From Sphingobacterium tabacisoli (GTDB taxonomy: Bacteria; Bacteroidota; Bacteroidia; Sphingobacteriales; Sphingobacteriaceae), in assembly GCF_017908035.1 (NCBI RefSeq), contig NZ_JAEQMU010000001.1, positions 1,612,001 through 1,676,000 on the forward strand: 64,000 nucleotides of DNA, read 5' to 3'. Below the pieces are notes generated by a model. The model made no database searches and was not told the origin of the DNA. It saw only the letters and a list, made by a program, of their open reading frames with translations. This document shows, in pieces, positions 1 through 10,400 of the stretch (position 1 is its first letter; each line of letters starts with the position of its first letter). Position numbers and translations under genes: made by a program.

Positions 1-624
1 ATCCTTAAAGCCGCCAGGTACCTCCTTCACCACCAAATAAATGATGATGACCGCCCCTACAGTCTTCAATATACCCTGCACCACTTCCGTCCAGATTACC
101 GCTTCAATTCCTCCCATCACAGTATAGATAACGATACAGATTCCTGTCACAACCATAATAACCACCATACTGTAGCCCGTCAATGCCTGTAATGTCAACG
201 AAATCCCGAAGAAAATAGAACCTATACGCGCCAATTGAGTCAACAAGAAACAGACAACTGCATAAGTCCGGGCCCAAGTACCAAATCGTTTTTCTAGGTT
301 TGTATATGCGGATACCTCTCCTGTACTTCTGTAGAAGGGTACAAAATACTTGGTAGCCAACCATGCCGCCAATGGCATAGAGAGACTAAATGCAAATGCA
401 TTCCAATTTCCACCAAAAGCTTTCCCAGGAACCCCCAAAAAAGTATTTGAACTTAAAAATGTCGCATAGATCGATATCCCTATTGCCCATCCAGGGATCC
501 GGCCAGCAGCCCGGGTAAACTCATCGGCCGATTTATTCCTTCTCGAGAAATAAACTCCAACGAGTACCATAGCCAATAGATAGACCACGATTATGGCAAT
601 ATCAAGTAGGGGAAGATTCTTCAT
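1..624 (-). CDS. Sodium:solute symporter (SSS family), 3' part cut by window edge
   Basis: The first 208 residues of an integral membrane transporter are present; the C-terminal part lies beyond the left edge. The protein begins MKNLPLLDIAIIVVYLLAM and shows successive hydrophobic segments plus the SSS hallmarks SRRNKSADEF near the first helix and a GIxIYATFLSSNTFLGVPG stretch. The family couples sodium to uptake of sugars and similar solutes across the inner membrane. Its ATG overlaps the stop of the kinase gene (ATGA, 624-621), so translation is probably coupled. The context suggests it imports the pentose or deoxyhexose handled by the isomerase and kinase. The substrate is inferred, not seen. 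Confidence 0.9.
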   Translation of the reverse strand, partial: MKNLPLLDIAIIVVYLLAMVLVGVYFSRRNKSADEFTRAAGRIPGWAIGISIYATFLSSNTFLGVPGKAFGGNWNAFAFSLSMPLAAWLATKYFVPFYRSTGEVSAYTNLEKRFGTWARTYAVVCFLLTQLARIGSIFFGISLTLQALTGYSMVVIMVVTGICIVIYTVMGGIEAVIWTEVVQGILKTVGAVIIIYLVVKEVPGGFKD

Positions 625-2258
625 AATTCTAATTGTGTTAATTCTTTATAAGCTTGATATAATTTTTTATAGATAGCGGCACGTTCAGGATTACAATGGT
701 ACGTTTTTGAAACTTTAGCAGCAAGTTTTATTTTCGCCGTATCTATATCCGGATATGCTCCTGCTACCACAGAAGCAAAAATCACAGAGCCCAAAGCACA
801 GGTCTGTTCGCTGTCCACTACCTGCACATCACACTCTAAGACATCTGCCAATACCTGTACTACATACGGCGCCTTATTAGGAATCCCTCCTGTTGCGATG
901 ACCGTTTTTATAGGAATATTATAGGAACGAAAACGGTCGATAATAGCCTTAGAACCAAAGGCTGTTCCTTCTACCAAAGCTTTAAAAATATGTCCAGCCT
1001 CTGTGGCAAGAGTAATCCCGTACGCAGTAGACGCTTTAGTAAAATCTGCATCTGGAGTCCGCCGTCCATTATGATAATCAGTAAATAGCATATCGTCTAC
1101 AGTCAAAGGGATAGCTGCGGCTTCTTTTGTCACGTGCTCAAAGAAATTATCCTCCAACACTTTACGTTGCTGATCTGACAGGTTGAGATTTTCCATTTCC
1201 AAAACTGGTTTAAGCATCATCTTCTTGAGCCAGTTATAGATATCGCCAAAAGCAGATTGTCCTGCCTCGAACCCGACCATTCCAGGATCAATAGATCCAT
1301 CCACCTGTCCACAGATTCCCTCCACCAACGGAGGATTATCTTCCTTGGGAACCACCAGCATATCACATGTCGACGTACCGATTACTTTGATCAAGGTGTA
1401 CGCTTCACTCCCCGCTCCTACAGCTCCGTGATGAGCATCAATTGCACCTACATTGATCAATGTATCTTTATCAAAACCAAACCTCTTCACAAAATACTCT
1501 CCTATTTTCCCAAACTCCTGATCTGAGGTATATGTATTAGTATAGAACCTATTGATCAGATGATAAAAAGTAGAATCCAGTGAACAGAGAAACTCAGACG
1601 ACGGTAGGCCACCGTGCGATTCATTCCACATCGCTTTATGTCCTGCGGCACATCTATTACGTTTTATTTCCGAAGCCTTAGTCGTCCCTGATAAATAAGC
1701 TGGTATCCAATCAGACTGCTCGACCCAGGTAAACGCCACCTTAGCCACCTCCGGATCGACACGATTTATGTGTAGGATTTTCGACCAGAACCATTCAGAT
1801 GAATAGATTCCTCCACTAAACCGTGTATAGTCGATCGCCCATTTTTTTGCCAAGACATTAATCTCATCAGCCTCCTTTATCGCGGTATGGTCTTTCCAGA
1901 GGATAAACATCGCATTAGGATTCTCCTCAAAACCATCACATAATGCTATTGGATGGCAACTTTCATCAACGGCAACAGGTGTAGACCCCGTAGTATTCGT
2001 CCCAATTGCTTTTATCTGCCTGATTGTTTCTGGTGGCAGATCTTTCAACAATTCGGTAAAAACATGATCAATACACTCGATATAATCGAGCGGATGCTGT
2101 CTATATTGATCTCTTCCAGGATTACAGTACAGCCCCTCTTTCCAGCGCTTAAAGTAAGACACCGCTGTAGACAATACCTTCCCTGTAGTCGAATTGACCA
2201 ACAACCCACGCACTGAATCCGTGCCGAAGTCCATTCCTATTACCAGTCTTCCCTCCAT
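621..2258 (-). CDS. araB: Ribulokinase (FGGY carbohydrate kinase)
   Basis: 545 residues, full family length. The protein matches AraB closely: GMDFGTDSVRGLLV at the N-terminus (phosphate-binding fold), NTTGSTPVAVDE, PNAMFILWKDHTA, GGIYSSEWFW, then IGTSTCDM and GICGQVDGSIDPGMVGFEAG. AraB phosphorylates L-ribulose in L-arabinose catabolism; E. coli AraB is also known to accept other 2-ketopentoses. It lies 10 bp downstream of the isomerase gene and overlaps the symporter by 4 bp, so the three form one operon. No araA or araD is present inside the window; they could lie beyond the left edge. The product class is certain; the physiological ketose is less so. Confidence 0.92.
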   Translation of the reverse strand: MEGRLVIGMDFGTDSVRGLLVNSTTGKVLSTAVSYFKRWKEGLYCNPGRDQYRQHPLDYIECIDHVFTELLKDLPPETIRQIKAIGTNTTGSTPVAVDESCHPIALCDGFEENPNAMFILWKDHTAIKEADEINVLAKKWAIDYTRFSGGIYSSEWFWSKILHINRVDPEVAKVAFTWVEQSDWIPAYLSGTTKASEIKRNRCAAGHKAMWNESHGGLPSSEFLCSLDSTFYHLINRFYTNTYTSDQEFGKIGEYFVKRFGFDKDTLINVGAIDAHHGAVGAGSEAYTLIKVIGTSTCDMLVVPKEDNPPLVEGICGQVDGSIDPGMVGFEAGQSAFGDIYNWLKKMMLKPVLEMENLNLSDQQRKVLEDNFFEHVTKEAAAIPLTVDDMLFTDYHNGRRTPDADFTKASTAYGITLATEAGHIFKALVEGTAFGSKAIIDRFRSYNIPIKTVIATGGIPNKAPYVVQVLADVLECDVQVVDSEQTCALGSVIFASVVAGAYPDIDTAKIKLAAKVSKTYHCNPERAAIYKKLYQAYKELTQLEL

Positions 2259-2268
2259 TACGACAGTT

Positions 2269-3879
2269 TTAGTTTATTCCACAAAAATTGACCTTGATAC
2301 CCATTGCCTCTATAGCGACACCTTTTATTGCGGCAGCACGTGCAACATCAAAGTCACCATCTACGTAGACTACCTGTATATGATTTGCCTTGTGTTTGGC
2401 CATCATTTGATCCCGGCTTACCCCATCCAGCACCCCATGCATAATCGGCCATTGTCTATCCGTCAGATTCCATCTGCGGTTGGTTTCCTCTGCAGGTAAT
2501 TCTACAACCCTTCCTGTACCTATATCGCACAACAGTTCATTGTTCTCTATATAGACTCTGCTCCACACGATTTTTCCCGGCCGGCTGATTCCCCGCAATG
2601 TACCGCCTCCTTTTTTAAAGAACATCGCCGGTTGGCGAAGACTATCAGCCCCTTCATATCCGCCAATAAAATGCGAAGCTGGAGCTGCACCAGAAATCAA
2701 AAACACCCAGACAAACTCGTTCACACCATCGACTATATAATCCTCTCCGTAACGCAGGTCATGCAAGGTATTGTCCCCATTCAACCCGAGTGCATTCCAT
2801 AGATGATACGTAACATAGCCATCGATTCCCGCACATTCATCTACTTCATTAAAGTGAGGCAAAGCCTTACCAGGATACAACTCTATACCTGCTTCACTAT
2901 AGACTGGAGGCCTATTCGTATTATTCAAAAGCCCCTCTACAAGGTCACTTGCAGGTACAAGGTCCTTTAATCCTTGTTGATACTGAATACCAATGGTATC
3001 ACAGCCAAATTCGTCTGCCAACCGCAAGGCGGCGATATACATTTTACATTGCTCTATAGTCTGCTCACGTGTCAATTCCGTAGCCCCATCTTGTCCCCAA
3101 TCAAACGACATCCCTTTGTTCAGCATCCAACTCAAGACATTTTCAGCATCACTATCCGACACCGTCAACATTTTAGCATACAAAGTGGATTGACTTAACC
3201 GTTCTTTAAATATTCCCAGCTTATGAATGAGAGCATCGGGTACAATCGCGTTAAACATCCCCATACAGCCCTCATCAAATACCCCCATTACAATTCTGTC
3301 ATCAAGTATCTTATGGGCAAGCTTCTCTGCCACATCGCGATCTGCTTTAGCTAAGTCTTTTCCGTCAAAAGGTTTGACATGCGAATAGTCATGTGTTATT
3401 GTTCCCTTTTCTGTCCACTCCGCCAACTTATCCATAAAAAAATCATCCGTAAAGTCCTTGCTCCACAAAAAGCTGTACTCTACCTCGGCCTTGGTCAGTG
3501 ATCCGGTCAGGTTCATAGCTCCGACCAATCCTGGATAAGTTCCATCCCAGTTCGCCACAACCAATATTGGCCCTTGATGTGCTATCAATCCCGCCAATAC
3601 ATGGTGACTATACTGCCATACACTTTCTGCTACAATAAGTGGAACCGTCTTATCTATATTTCGAAAAATCTTGATCCCTTCATGTTGATAATCGATAAAC
3701 CCATGACCTTTTTCAGCATTGTAACCATGCGCCCGATTAATTTTCCATCCCAATTTCTGAAATGCTGTCTGCAACATTTCTTCCATTTTTTGTTGCATTG
3801 GCCAGCAATTAAGGTTTGCTGCCGGTCTTAGATCTCCACTACAGACAAGGACTGCTTCTTTATTCTTTTCTGATACCAT
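2269..3879 (-). CDS. L-fucose isomerase-like protein
   Basis: 536 residues, cytosolic, no signal peptide. The sequence resembles the fucose isomerase family (COG2407 type): an N-terminal Rossmann-like region, a central VMGVFDEGCMGMFNAIVPD block, the acidic NEVDECAGIDGYVTYHLWNA segment that probably supplies metal-binding Glu/Asp, and a C-terminal WPIMHGVLDG...KHKANHIQVVY block. The E. coli enzyme interconverts L-fucose/L-fuculose and D-arabinose/D-ribulose. It is the first gene of the operon with a ribulokinase and a symporter, so it probably supplies the ketose to that kinase. It is somewhat shorter than E. coli FucI. Substrate could be D-arabinose, L-arabinose or a related sugar. Confidence 0.8.
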   Translation of the reverse strand: MVSEKNKEAVLVCSGDLRPAANLNCWPMQQKMEEMLQTAFQKLGWKINRAHGYNAEKGHGFIDYQHEGIKIFRNIDKTVPLIVAESVWQYSHHVLAGLIAHQGPILVVANWDGTYPGLVGAMNLTGSLTKAEVEYSFLWSKDFTDDFFMDKLAEWTEKGTITHDYSHVKPFDGKDLAKADRDVAEKLAHKILDDRIVMGVFDEGCMGMFNAIVPDALIHKLGIFKERLSQSTLYAKMLTVSDSDAENVLSWMLNKGMSFDWGQDGATELTREQTIEQCKMYIAALRLADEFGCDTIGIQYQQGLKDLVPASDLVEGLLNNTNRPPVYSEAGIELYPGKALPHFNEVDECAGIDGYVTYHLWNALGLNGDNTLHDLRYGEDYIVDGVNEFVWVFLISGAAPASHFIGGYEGADSLRQPAMFFKKGGGTLRGISRPGKIVWSRVYIENNELLCDIGTGRVVELPAEETNRRWNLTDRQWPIMHGVLDGVSRDQMMAKHKANHIQVVYVDGDFDVARAAAIKGVAIEAMGIKVNFCGIN

Positions 3880-3958
3880 AGTAAACTAATTTATAATAGG
3901 TATTACAAAAATCAGATAAGATCAGACGAAATTTGTTTAACAATTTAGCTAGTTATTC

Positions 3959-3979
3959 CAACATTTTATCATAATGTTG
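3959..3979. promoter_or_regulatory. Inverted repeat between divergent isomerase operon and AraC gene
   Basis: A perfect 7-bp inverted repeat, CAACATT...AATGTTG with a 7-nt spacer, sits in the 152-bp region between the divergent transcripts. A direct repeat TTTATC overlaps it (3965-3970 and 3980-3985, 15 bp apart). Position suggests an operator for the AraC-type regulator; no binding evidence exists. Confidence 0.45.
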
Positions 3980-4031
3980 TTTATCTCACATCATTTTCAC
4001 AACTTTAGTGAGAAAAGAAGGTAGACCAATT

Positions 4032-4904
4032 ATGAAAGCGAAGTTTCATCAAGTTCCTAAAACGAGCGACCATACATTTAAAATCCGACATGATTTATTG
4101 CCTCATTTCGGAACTATATGGCACTATCACCCTGAAATAGAATTGCATTATCTGATCAAAGGAGAGGGAATCCGCTTCATCGGCGAGAACATCGCTAACT
4201 TTGAAAAAGACGAACTTATATTATTGGGCAGCAACATCCCCCACACCTGGAAATGCAATATTAAATCCGATAGCGAATATTATGTAGAGGCTCTAGTATT
4301 ACACTTTCACCCTGAGTCATTAGGTCACAATTTCCTGAGCCTACCCGAAACATTAAAGGTTCAAAAACTGCTTACACTAGCTCGCCAAGGTTTGATTATC
4401 CAAGGTAACTCCAAGCAAAAAGTTGTGAAATTGATGAATAAAATGAAAGAGTCTACGGGTATCAATAAGATCGTATATCTATTAAAGATATTTGATCTAT
4501 TGAGCAATAATGCAGAGTACGAAATCATCTCGCCTAATTATGCCAGTTCATCTTCCAATAATTTTGACGACGAACGCATAAACAAGATATTCAATTACAC
4601 TTTTAATAATTTTAAAAGAAATATAACGCTAGAAAAGATGTCTGAACTGAGTAATCTAAGTGTAACATCTTTCTGCCGATTCTTTAAAAACCTAACACAG
4701 AAATCGTACTATGATTTTCTAACGGAAATCCGCATAAATCACGCCTGTAGGTTACTTATTAACTCCAATATGAAGATAGGAGCCATCGCCGAAGAAAGTG
4801 GTTTTGAAAACACCTCTAATTTTTACAGGCATTTTAAACGATTTAAAGACAGTACGCCCAGTACTTTTAAAAAGGATTACCTAAACGATTTCGAAAAAGG
4901 ATAA
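4032..4904 (+). CDS. AraC-family transcriptional regulator with cupin sensor domain
   Basis: 290 residues from the ATG at 4032. A GTG at 4008 is in frame, but AGAAGG about ten bases ahead of 4032 and the usual family start favour the ATG. Residues 1-100 form a cupin-like sensor (GTIWHYHPEIELHYLIKGEG, FIGENIANFEKDELILLGSNIPHTW). The last about 100 residues are a double AraC helix-turn-helix (ITLEKMSELSNLSVTSFCRFFK and MKIGAIAEESGFENTSNFYRHFKR). It is transcribed away from the isomerase/kinase/symporter operon across 152 bp, which is the standard arrangement for a local sugar-responsive regulator. The ligand is inferred to be the sugar or an intermediate. Confidence 0.9.
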   Translation: MKAKFHQVPKTSDHTFKIRHDLLPHFGTIWHYHPEIELHYLIKGEGIRFIGENIANFEKDELILLGSNIPHTWKCNIKSDSEYYVEALVLHFHPESLGHNFLSLPETLKVQKLLTLARQGLIIQGNSKQKVVKLMNKMKESTGINKIVYLLKIFDLLSNNAEYEIISPNYASSSSNNFDDERINKIFNYTFNNFKRNITLEKMSELSNLSVTSFCRFFKNLTQKSYYDFLTEIRINHACRLLINSNMKIGAIAEESGFENTSNFYRHFKRFKDSTPSTFKKDYLNDFEKG

Positions 4905-4966
4905 TGACATCTTAATTCCGAGTATACAGTAGACATCACTTTCTAAATCGCAGATCTACTACAGCG

Positions 4967-4999
4967 TAAAACGGCTCCGATAAAATCGGAGCCGTTTTA
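4967..4999. terminator. Bidirectional Rho-independent terminator
   Basis: A 14-bp perfect stem (TAAAACGGCTCCGA / TCGGAGCCGTTTTA) with a 5-nt loop lies between the convergent AraC and TlpA genes, with A/T runs on both sides. It can serve both transcripts. Confidence 0.9.
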
Positions 5000-5001
5000 A
5001 A

Positions 5002-6123
5002 TCAATTATTTATCAACTTCGCCAATGCTTTTTCCAATTCTTCTCCGTGCAACCCCATAGCCACAATACGTCCATCGGGATCAATAAGATAGTTCTGCGG
5101 AACAGCCCGGATAGCGTACTTCACTGCTGCTTCATTCTTAAAGTATCCTAAATCAGACACATTAGTCCACACCAAGCCATCTTTCTCTATCGCATCCAGC
5201 CACGCCTTCTTTTTAAAATCTAGGGAGACTCCCAGTATGGTAAAGTTATGGTCCTTGTACTTATGATAAGCCTTTACGAGATTTGGATTATCCTGCCTAC
5301 ACGGCCCGCACCAAGAAGCCCAAAAATCAAGCAAAACATATTTACCGCGATAATCTGACAGCCTTATAGGTACACCTGCTGTATCGGCCTGTACAAAATC
5401 GGGGGCCAATTCCCCTATTTTAAGTATTTTCATTGCCTCAATCTGAAAACGGAGCTCCCTACCTTCCGGGCTCTTTCGCAATCGCTCTGTTAGACTTTCA
5501 AAAAGTGGTTCCACCAATGCTACGTTTACCGGCCCTCCGCTTATATAGTTCAAAGCATACAAACTGAAGTAAGAATCGGGATACGCGGTAACAAATTCTG
5601 CGTATCGTTCGTTCAGATTGTTGACAATAGCACGTCGCCTCTCCTGAATCCTAATAAGTTCAGCCTCGTCCTTCGTTAGTTTAGCTCTGCCCGCCAAACG
5701 TTTAGTTTCTTCAAGTCCTACGAATTCCCTAAATAACACATAGTCCTTACTTTGGCTTCCTTTTACAAAATCTGCGTTCAACAAAGAGTCTTTAGCCACA
5801 ATCTCTACTATCCCTGGCTCCAAAAAGCACTCCTTGGTATCAAAAACTCCTGTTAGTTTCCTATTCAAGTGTTCCAGTCTAAGTGTAGCTGGCACAGCCT
5901 CGTCTACATCTACTTTAAAAGCAAATTTCCCATTTTTTAAATGAGTGGAGTCACGAAACATGACTCCATCTACATTATAACTCAACAGAACCTTAGCCCC
6001 ATTTATTCTCCCCACCTTACCTTTTATATGGGTCGTATGTTGAGCACACACAAACAATGGCAGAGATAGGCAACTAAACACAATAAGCCTTCCATACCAC
6101 ACACACATTTTAATATTAATCAT
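5002..6123 (-). CDS. TlpA-like thioredoxin with N-terminal DUF4369
   Basis: 373 residues, exported: a signal peptide ends near residue 27 (CLSLPLFVCAQ). A DUF4369-type beta domain follows (about 30-130), then a helical linker, then a TlpA/AhpC-type thioredoxin fold from about 235 to the end with WASWCGPC (Cys272 and Cys275) and the cis-Pro segment AVPQNYLIDPDG. It is the last gene of the sigma/FecR/SusC/SusD set and overlaps the SusD gene by 8 bp. Such proteins reduce disulfides or act on cysteine-containing ligands in the periplasm; the true partner is unknown. Confidence 0.88.
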   Translation of the reverse strand: MINIKMCVWYGRLIVFSCLSLPLFVCAQHTTHIKGKVGRINGAKVLLSYNVDGVMFRDSTHLKNGKFAFKVDVDEAVPATLRLEHLNRKLTGVFDTKECFLEPGIVEIVAKDSLLNADFVKGSQSKDYVLFREFVGLEETKRLAGRAKLTKDEAELIRIQERRRAIVNNLNERYAEFVTAYPDSYFSLYALNYISGGPVNVALVEPLFESLTERLRKSPEGRELRFQIEAMKILKIGELAPDFVQADTAGVPIRLSDYRGKYVLLDFWASWCGPCRQDNPNLVKAYHKYKDHNFTILGVSLDFKKKAWLDAIEKDGLVWTNVSDLGYFKNEAAVKYAIRAVPQNYLIDPDGRIVAMGLHGEELEKALAKLINN

Positions 6124-7456
6124 AACCTTCGTTTTGACTTAGGTTAGGATTCAACTGCCTTTCTCTACTCGGAATCGGATAAAGCACATCTGTTTGTTGC
6201 CAAAATTCCGGCTTTAATGCTCCAATCACGGTATTTACACGATTCGTACGCTTCAGGTCTAACCAACGATGTCCCCATTCTGCAAAATACTCTACTCTAC
6301 GTTCTCGCTCAATAAGAGATAGGGCTACTTCCTGGCTTGGCATCTCTACCTCTCCGAGCTTTGCACGCTGTCTTACCTTGTTCAAATCCTCCTTTGCACC
6401 AACAAGATCCTTCAAATAAGCTCTTGCTTCTGCACGGATCAAATATTGTTCAGAAAGGCGCAGCACCACATCAAATTCATTTCCAACACCCCCTCTTACT
6501 TTATATTTGAACGGGAATGCATATCCTGCCGAAGTGCCAACCCATGCAGCCTTCCTTGCGTCACCATTTTCAAACAGGCTCAACAACGAAGGGTGGATCA
6601 CTAAACTAGGCACACTTCCTGAGGTAGGAACTGTATTCATTCCTACAGTAGTATATCCCAAATGAGACACATCGAAAGCAAAAATCACATCTTCTTTATT
6701 CCCTTGGATAAAGATATATCCCAAGTCGTTACTTAAGCTGTACAGCCCCGTCTGCTTTATCACCTCCGTAGAGAGTTCTTCAGCCTCTTTATATTTTTCC
6801 AAATACAAGTACACTCTGGCCAGCAACGCAGTCGCAGCCCACTTGTTTACACGCGTGCGCTGTATTTTGCCAACCGGATAAGCCGCGGGCAACAACTCAA
6901 TAGACTTCTGCAGATCCTCCACAATCAGGTCGTATACCTTTGCTACAGGTGTACGTTCCATGAGTTCATTCTCCTGCCGATCTATTCCTGTTATCAATGG
7001 CACTTCACCGAATAAATTGACCATATAGAAGTAATAGAAACTTCTTAAAAAGAAAGCTTCTCCCAAGGCCTGATTTTTGACTACCTCCGAAAAAGATGCT
7101 TTCGGCACCCCATCCAATATCGCATTAGCACGATATATCCCCACATACACCTCAGACCACAAGTTTCCGACTGTAGACTCGTTAGATTCTAGACTATTGG
7201 TTGTATATTGATCGTATGCCATAATCGTTGCATCCAAATCATCGGCCAGCATACTGGTATGTAAAGAGAGCAAGCCCAATGCATTTGAATTTCCACCATT
7301 GTACATTCCTGCAACAGCAGCCTGTAGACTGGCTTCATCTTCAAATATAAGTGACGTTTTCACCGCATTTTTCGGATCACCCACGTCCAGCCATTTCTCA
7401 CAGCTAGAGAAAAGCAAAGTGGTTAAAATAGAAATAAATATAATAGACTGTTTCAT
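6116..7456 (-). CDS. SusD/RagB-family outer-membrane lipoprotein
   Basis: 446 residues. The lipoprotein signal is MKQSIIFISILTTLLFSSC, with Cys19 as the lipid-anchored residue. The TPR-rich SusD fold is recognisable from ALGEAFFLRSFYYFYMVNLFGEVPLIT, the helical repeats RVNKWAATALLARVYLYLEKY, and the C-terminal ERRVEYFAEWGHRWLDLKRT followed by YPIPSRERQLNPNLSQN. SusD caps the SusC barrel from outside the cell and binds substrate. It lies 11 bp after its SusC gene. Substrate cannot be told from sequence. Confidence 0.93.
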   Translation of the reverse strand: MKQSIIFISILTTLLFSSCEKWLDVGDPKNAVKTSLIFEDEASLQAAVAGMYNGGNSNALGLLSLHTSMLADDLDATIMAYDQYTTNSLESNESTVGNLWSEVYVGIYRANAILDGVPKASFSEVVKNQALGEAFFLRSFYYFYMVNLFGEVPLITGIDRQENELMERTPVAKVYDLIVEDLQKSIELLPAAYPVGKIQRTRVNKWAATALLARVYLYLEKYKEAEELSTEVIKQTGLYSLSNDLGYIFIQGNKEDVIFAFDVSHLGYTTVGMNTVPTSGSVPSLVIHPSLLSLFENGDARKAAWVGTSAGYAFPFKYKVRGGVGNEFDVVLRLSEQYLIRAEARAYLKDLVGAKEDLNKVRQRAKLGEVEMPSQEVALSLIERERRVEYFAEWGHRWLDLKRTNRVNTVIGALKPEFWQQTDVLYPIPSRERQLNPNLSQNEGYD

Positions 7457-7467
7457 GATAAGATCGA

Positions 7468-10400
7468 TTATAAAGTAGTATGAAGTCCGATAGTATATAC
7501 CTTCAATGGTGGAATTCCTGCCATTCCTTGAGTCTCTGGATCGAAACCGATGTATTTACTTGCAGTCCAAAGGTTTTGACCGCGCAGATAAACACTTAGA
7601 TTTTTCAGTCCCAAAGATTTCACCTGTTTAGGTTCAAACTGATAAGTCAAAGACACATTTTTCAAACGGATATACGATGCATCTTTAAATGTACCATCCG
7701 ATGCCCGCCATCTATTATACGAAGTAGCTGCCTCTCCTCCACGCAGGGTTGTAAGTCTAAACGGTTGATTTAGCACATCTGCAACCGCATTGTAAGCATT
7801 GCCTGGTATATAAGGCATCCCGTCATGATAGATATTAAAACCATCTTTCTTTACAAAGGAGAATAAGAAATCTAACGCAAAACCTTTATAATTAAAGCTG
7901 TTATTTACACCTCCAAAGAACTTAGGATCTGAATTCCCCAATACAACCTCATCCCCTTTCCCAGTAGTTTCATAAACTCCAGTTGTGATACTTCCATTGC
8001 CATCCATATCCTGGAATTTGGCTATTCCATTTTCAAACCCCAACAAGTGGTATCCTAAAGCAACTGATAGTGGCTGTCCAACAACATACTTACTATTCAG
8101 GGAAGATTTTTCCAGACCAGGATAATTCAACAGGGTATTCTTTGCGGCAGTGAAGTTGATTGAGGTATTCCAAGAAAAACTTCCTTTATCAATATTCTTT
8201 GTTGTTAGGTTGAATTCCCAACCTTTATTTTGTACCAAAGCAGGCAGATTCTCCAAATAGGTTTCAAAACCTGTTTGTGCTGCCACCGGAATATCAATCA
8301 ATAAATTATTAGAGCGGTTTCTGTACCACCCTGCACTAAATGATACTTTATCCTGCAGGAAGTTAAGATCTAATGCAAAATCCAATTTACGGGTTACTTC
8401 CCATTTAAAGTGTTCATTTGGCAGTGTTTCGGGTACCAAGGAAGCTACGCCATTATAATGAGTCGCAAAAGAACTAGCCGCATAAGTCGCCAAATAAGCA
8501 TAGTCTTGATTCGGATCATTACCTATCGTACCGTAACTTCCACGTACTTTACCGAAGCTAAGCCAAGGTAGATTCTCTTTCATAAAGTGCTCTTCTCCAA
8601 AAATCCAAGCTGCACCAATACTTCCAAAGTTTCCAAACCTATTACCTGGGCCAAATCGAGAAGAACCATCGCGTCTAGCATTCACATTTAGGATATATTT
8701 ATTCGACATCACATAGTTAAGACGTGTAAATGCCGAAATATAACGCGTCGAAGCATACCCACTCAAAGAAACCTGACTATTAACAGAAGCCAAATTTCGA
8801 TATAGCGCATCATTGGTAAAAGAACCGATTAAAAACAAAGGTTGTCCTGCCACAGAGTTCAGATAAGTTCCCCCTATAAGCGCTTCCATACGCCCTGGCC
8901 CCAACATACGTTGGTACGTCAGCTGTGGTTCGATCGAGAAATTCTGGTTGTAGTTGTTATTATAAGACAATTGCCCAGTAGACATTGTATTCGGATTTCG
9001 AGAATTTCTCGTCATCGCTCTATAATTTTCATTATTGATTCTATTGAATCCCAACTCCGTTTTAAACTCCAGTCCAGGTATAATCACATACTTGAGCGAG
9101 CTATTCAACAATATATTATCCGTTACAGATTCCATTGGCCCTAACAAAGCTGCTGCCGGATTGACATATGAATTGTGCCAATAGAATGATCCATCATCCT
9201 TATATAATGGCAAGTTTGGTGGCAAAGCGTATATTGCAGAAAGACTAGCCGAAGGGAGGTTATTGATATTCTTGGTATAACCTCCAGAGAAATTCATAAA
9301 AAACTTAGAATTTGCCGATTGCGTCTGCATATTGAAGCGAACCGTACTTTTCTTATCTTGAAAGCTATACGGAAAAATCGAATTTTGTGTACGGTGATTT
9401 GCACTAACAAAATATTGATATTGGCTAGACCCTCCTGATACCGTTGCCGTAGCATCGATCATACCTGCTAGATTGCCATATACGTAATCAATAAAATCTG
9501 TTTCACCATCACCAAAAGTCAATAAGTCTGGCGCGTTAGCAGCAGTTGGCTTTAAATTATCATTTTCAAAAGCCTTTTTACGAACCGCAATATATTCGTC
9601 TTTAGATAACATCTTCAACCTATTTGCCATCTGGCTTACTCCAGAATATATATTAGCCCCAATCTTCATCTCGCCCGCCTTGCCTTTCTTCGTCGTAATA
9701 ATGACTACACCATTTGCTGCACGCGAACCATAGATTGCTGTTGCATCAGCATCTTTCAAGATATCAATACTCTCAATATCACTACTTGGAATATTGTCTA
9801 GTGGACTAAAACCACCACCTACTATCCCATTAACCACTGGATTGCCCGAAGTTTGTTCTGTAGGTGTTGCCGAAAAAGGAACCCCGTCTACGATATACAA
9901 TGGATTTTGACCAGCGTTGATTGTATTTTGACCACGGATCTCCACCTTCACTTGGCTTCCTGCGATACCTGATCCCTCACTAATATACACCCCAGCCACT
10001 CTTCCTGACAATGCCTGTAGCGGATTCGATACCGGTTGCTTCTCTAGATCTTCGGCACGTACTGTAGCCACAGCACCTGTTGTCAGTCGTTTTGACGTCT
10101 TACCATAACCTATCACCTGTACCGCATCCAACGGGTTGTCCAACATCGTCAATACGATATTTCCCAACTGAGGTCTACCGATCAGCTCTTTAGTCAAATA
10201 GCCCACATATGAAATCACTAATATTTCACCATCCTGCACATTTTTCAGCACAAAATTACCATTGGAATTGGTCTGTATACTCTTATTCGTACCTTTCACC
10301 GATACCGTAGCACCGCCCAATGCTTGTCCATTCTGCCCAACAATACGCCCTTCCATATCTATTGTGGCCTGCACTTCAGTTCCTTTGGTCACCAAAACAT

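Noticed and set aside
1257-1526. 89-codon plus-strand frame within araB
   Set aside because: Antisense shadow of a well-supported kinase gene; no independent features.
8842-9144. 100-codon plus-strand frame within SusC
   Set aside because: Antisense to a conserved receptor gene and rich in residues typical of antisense translation.
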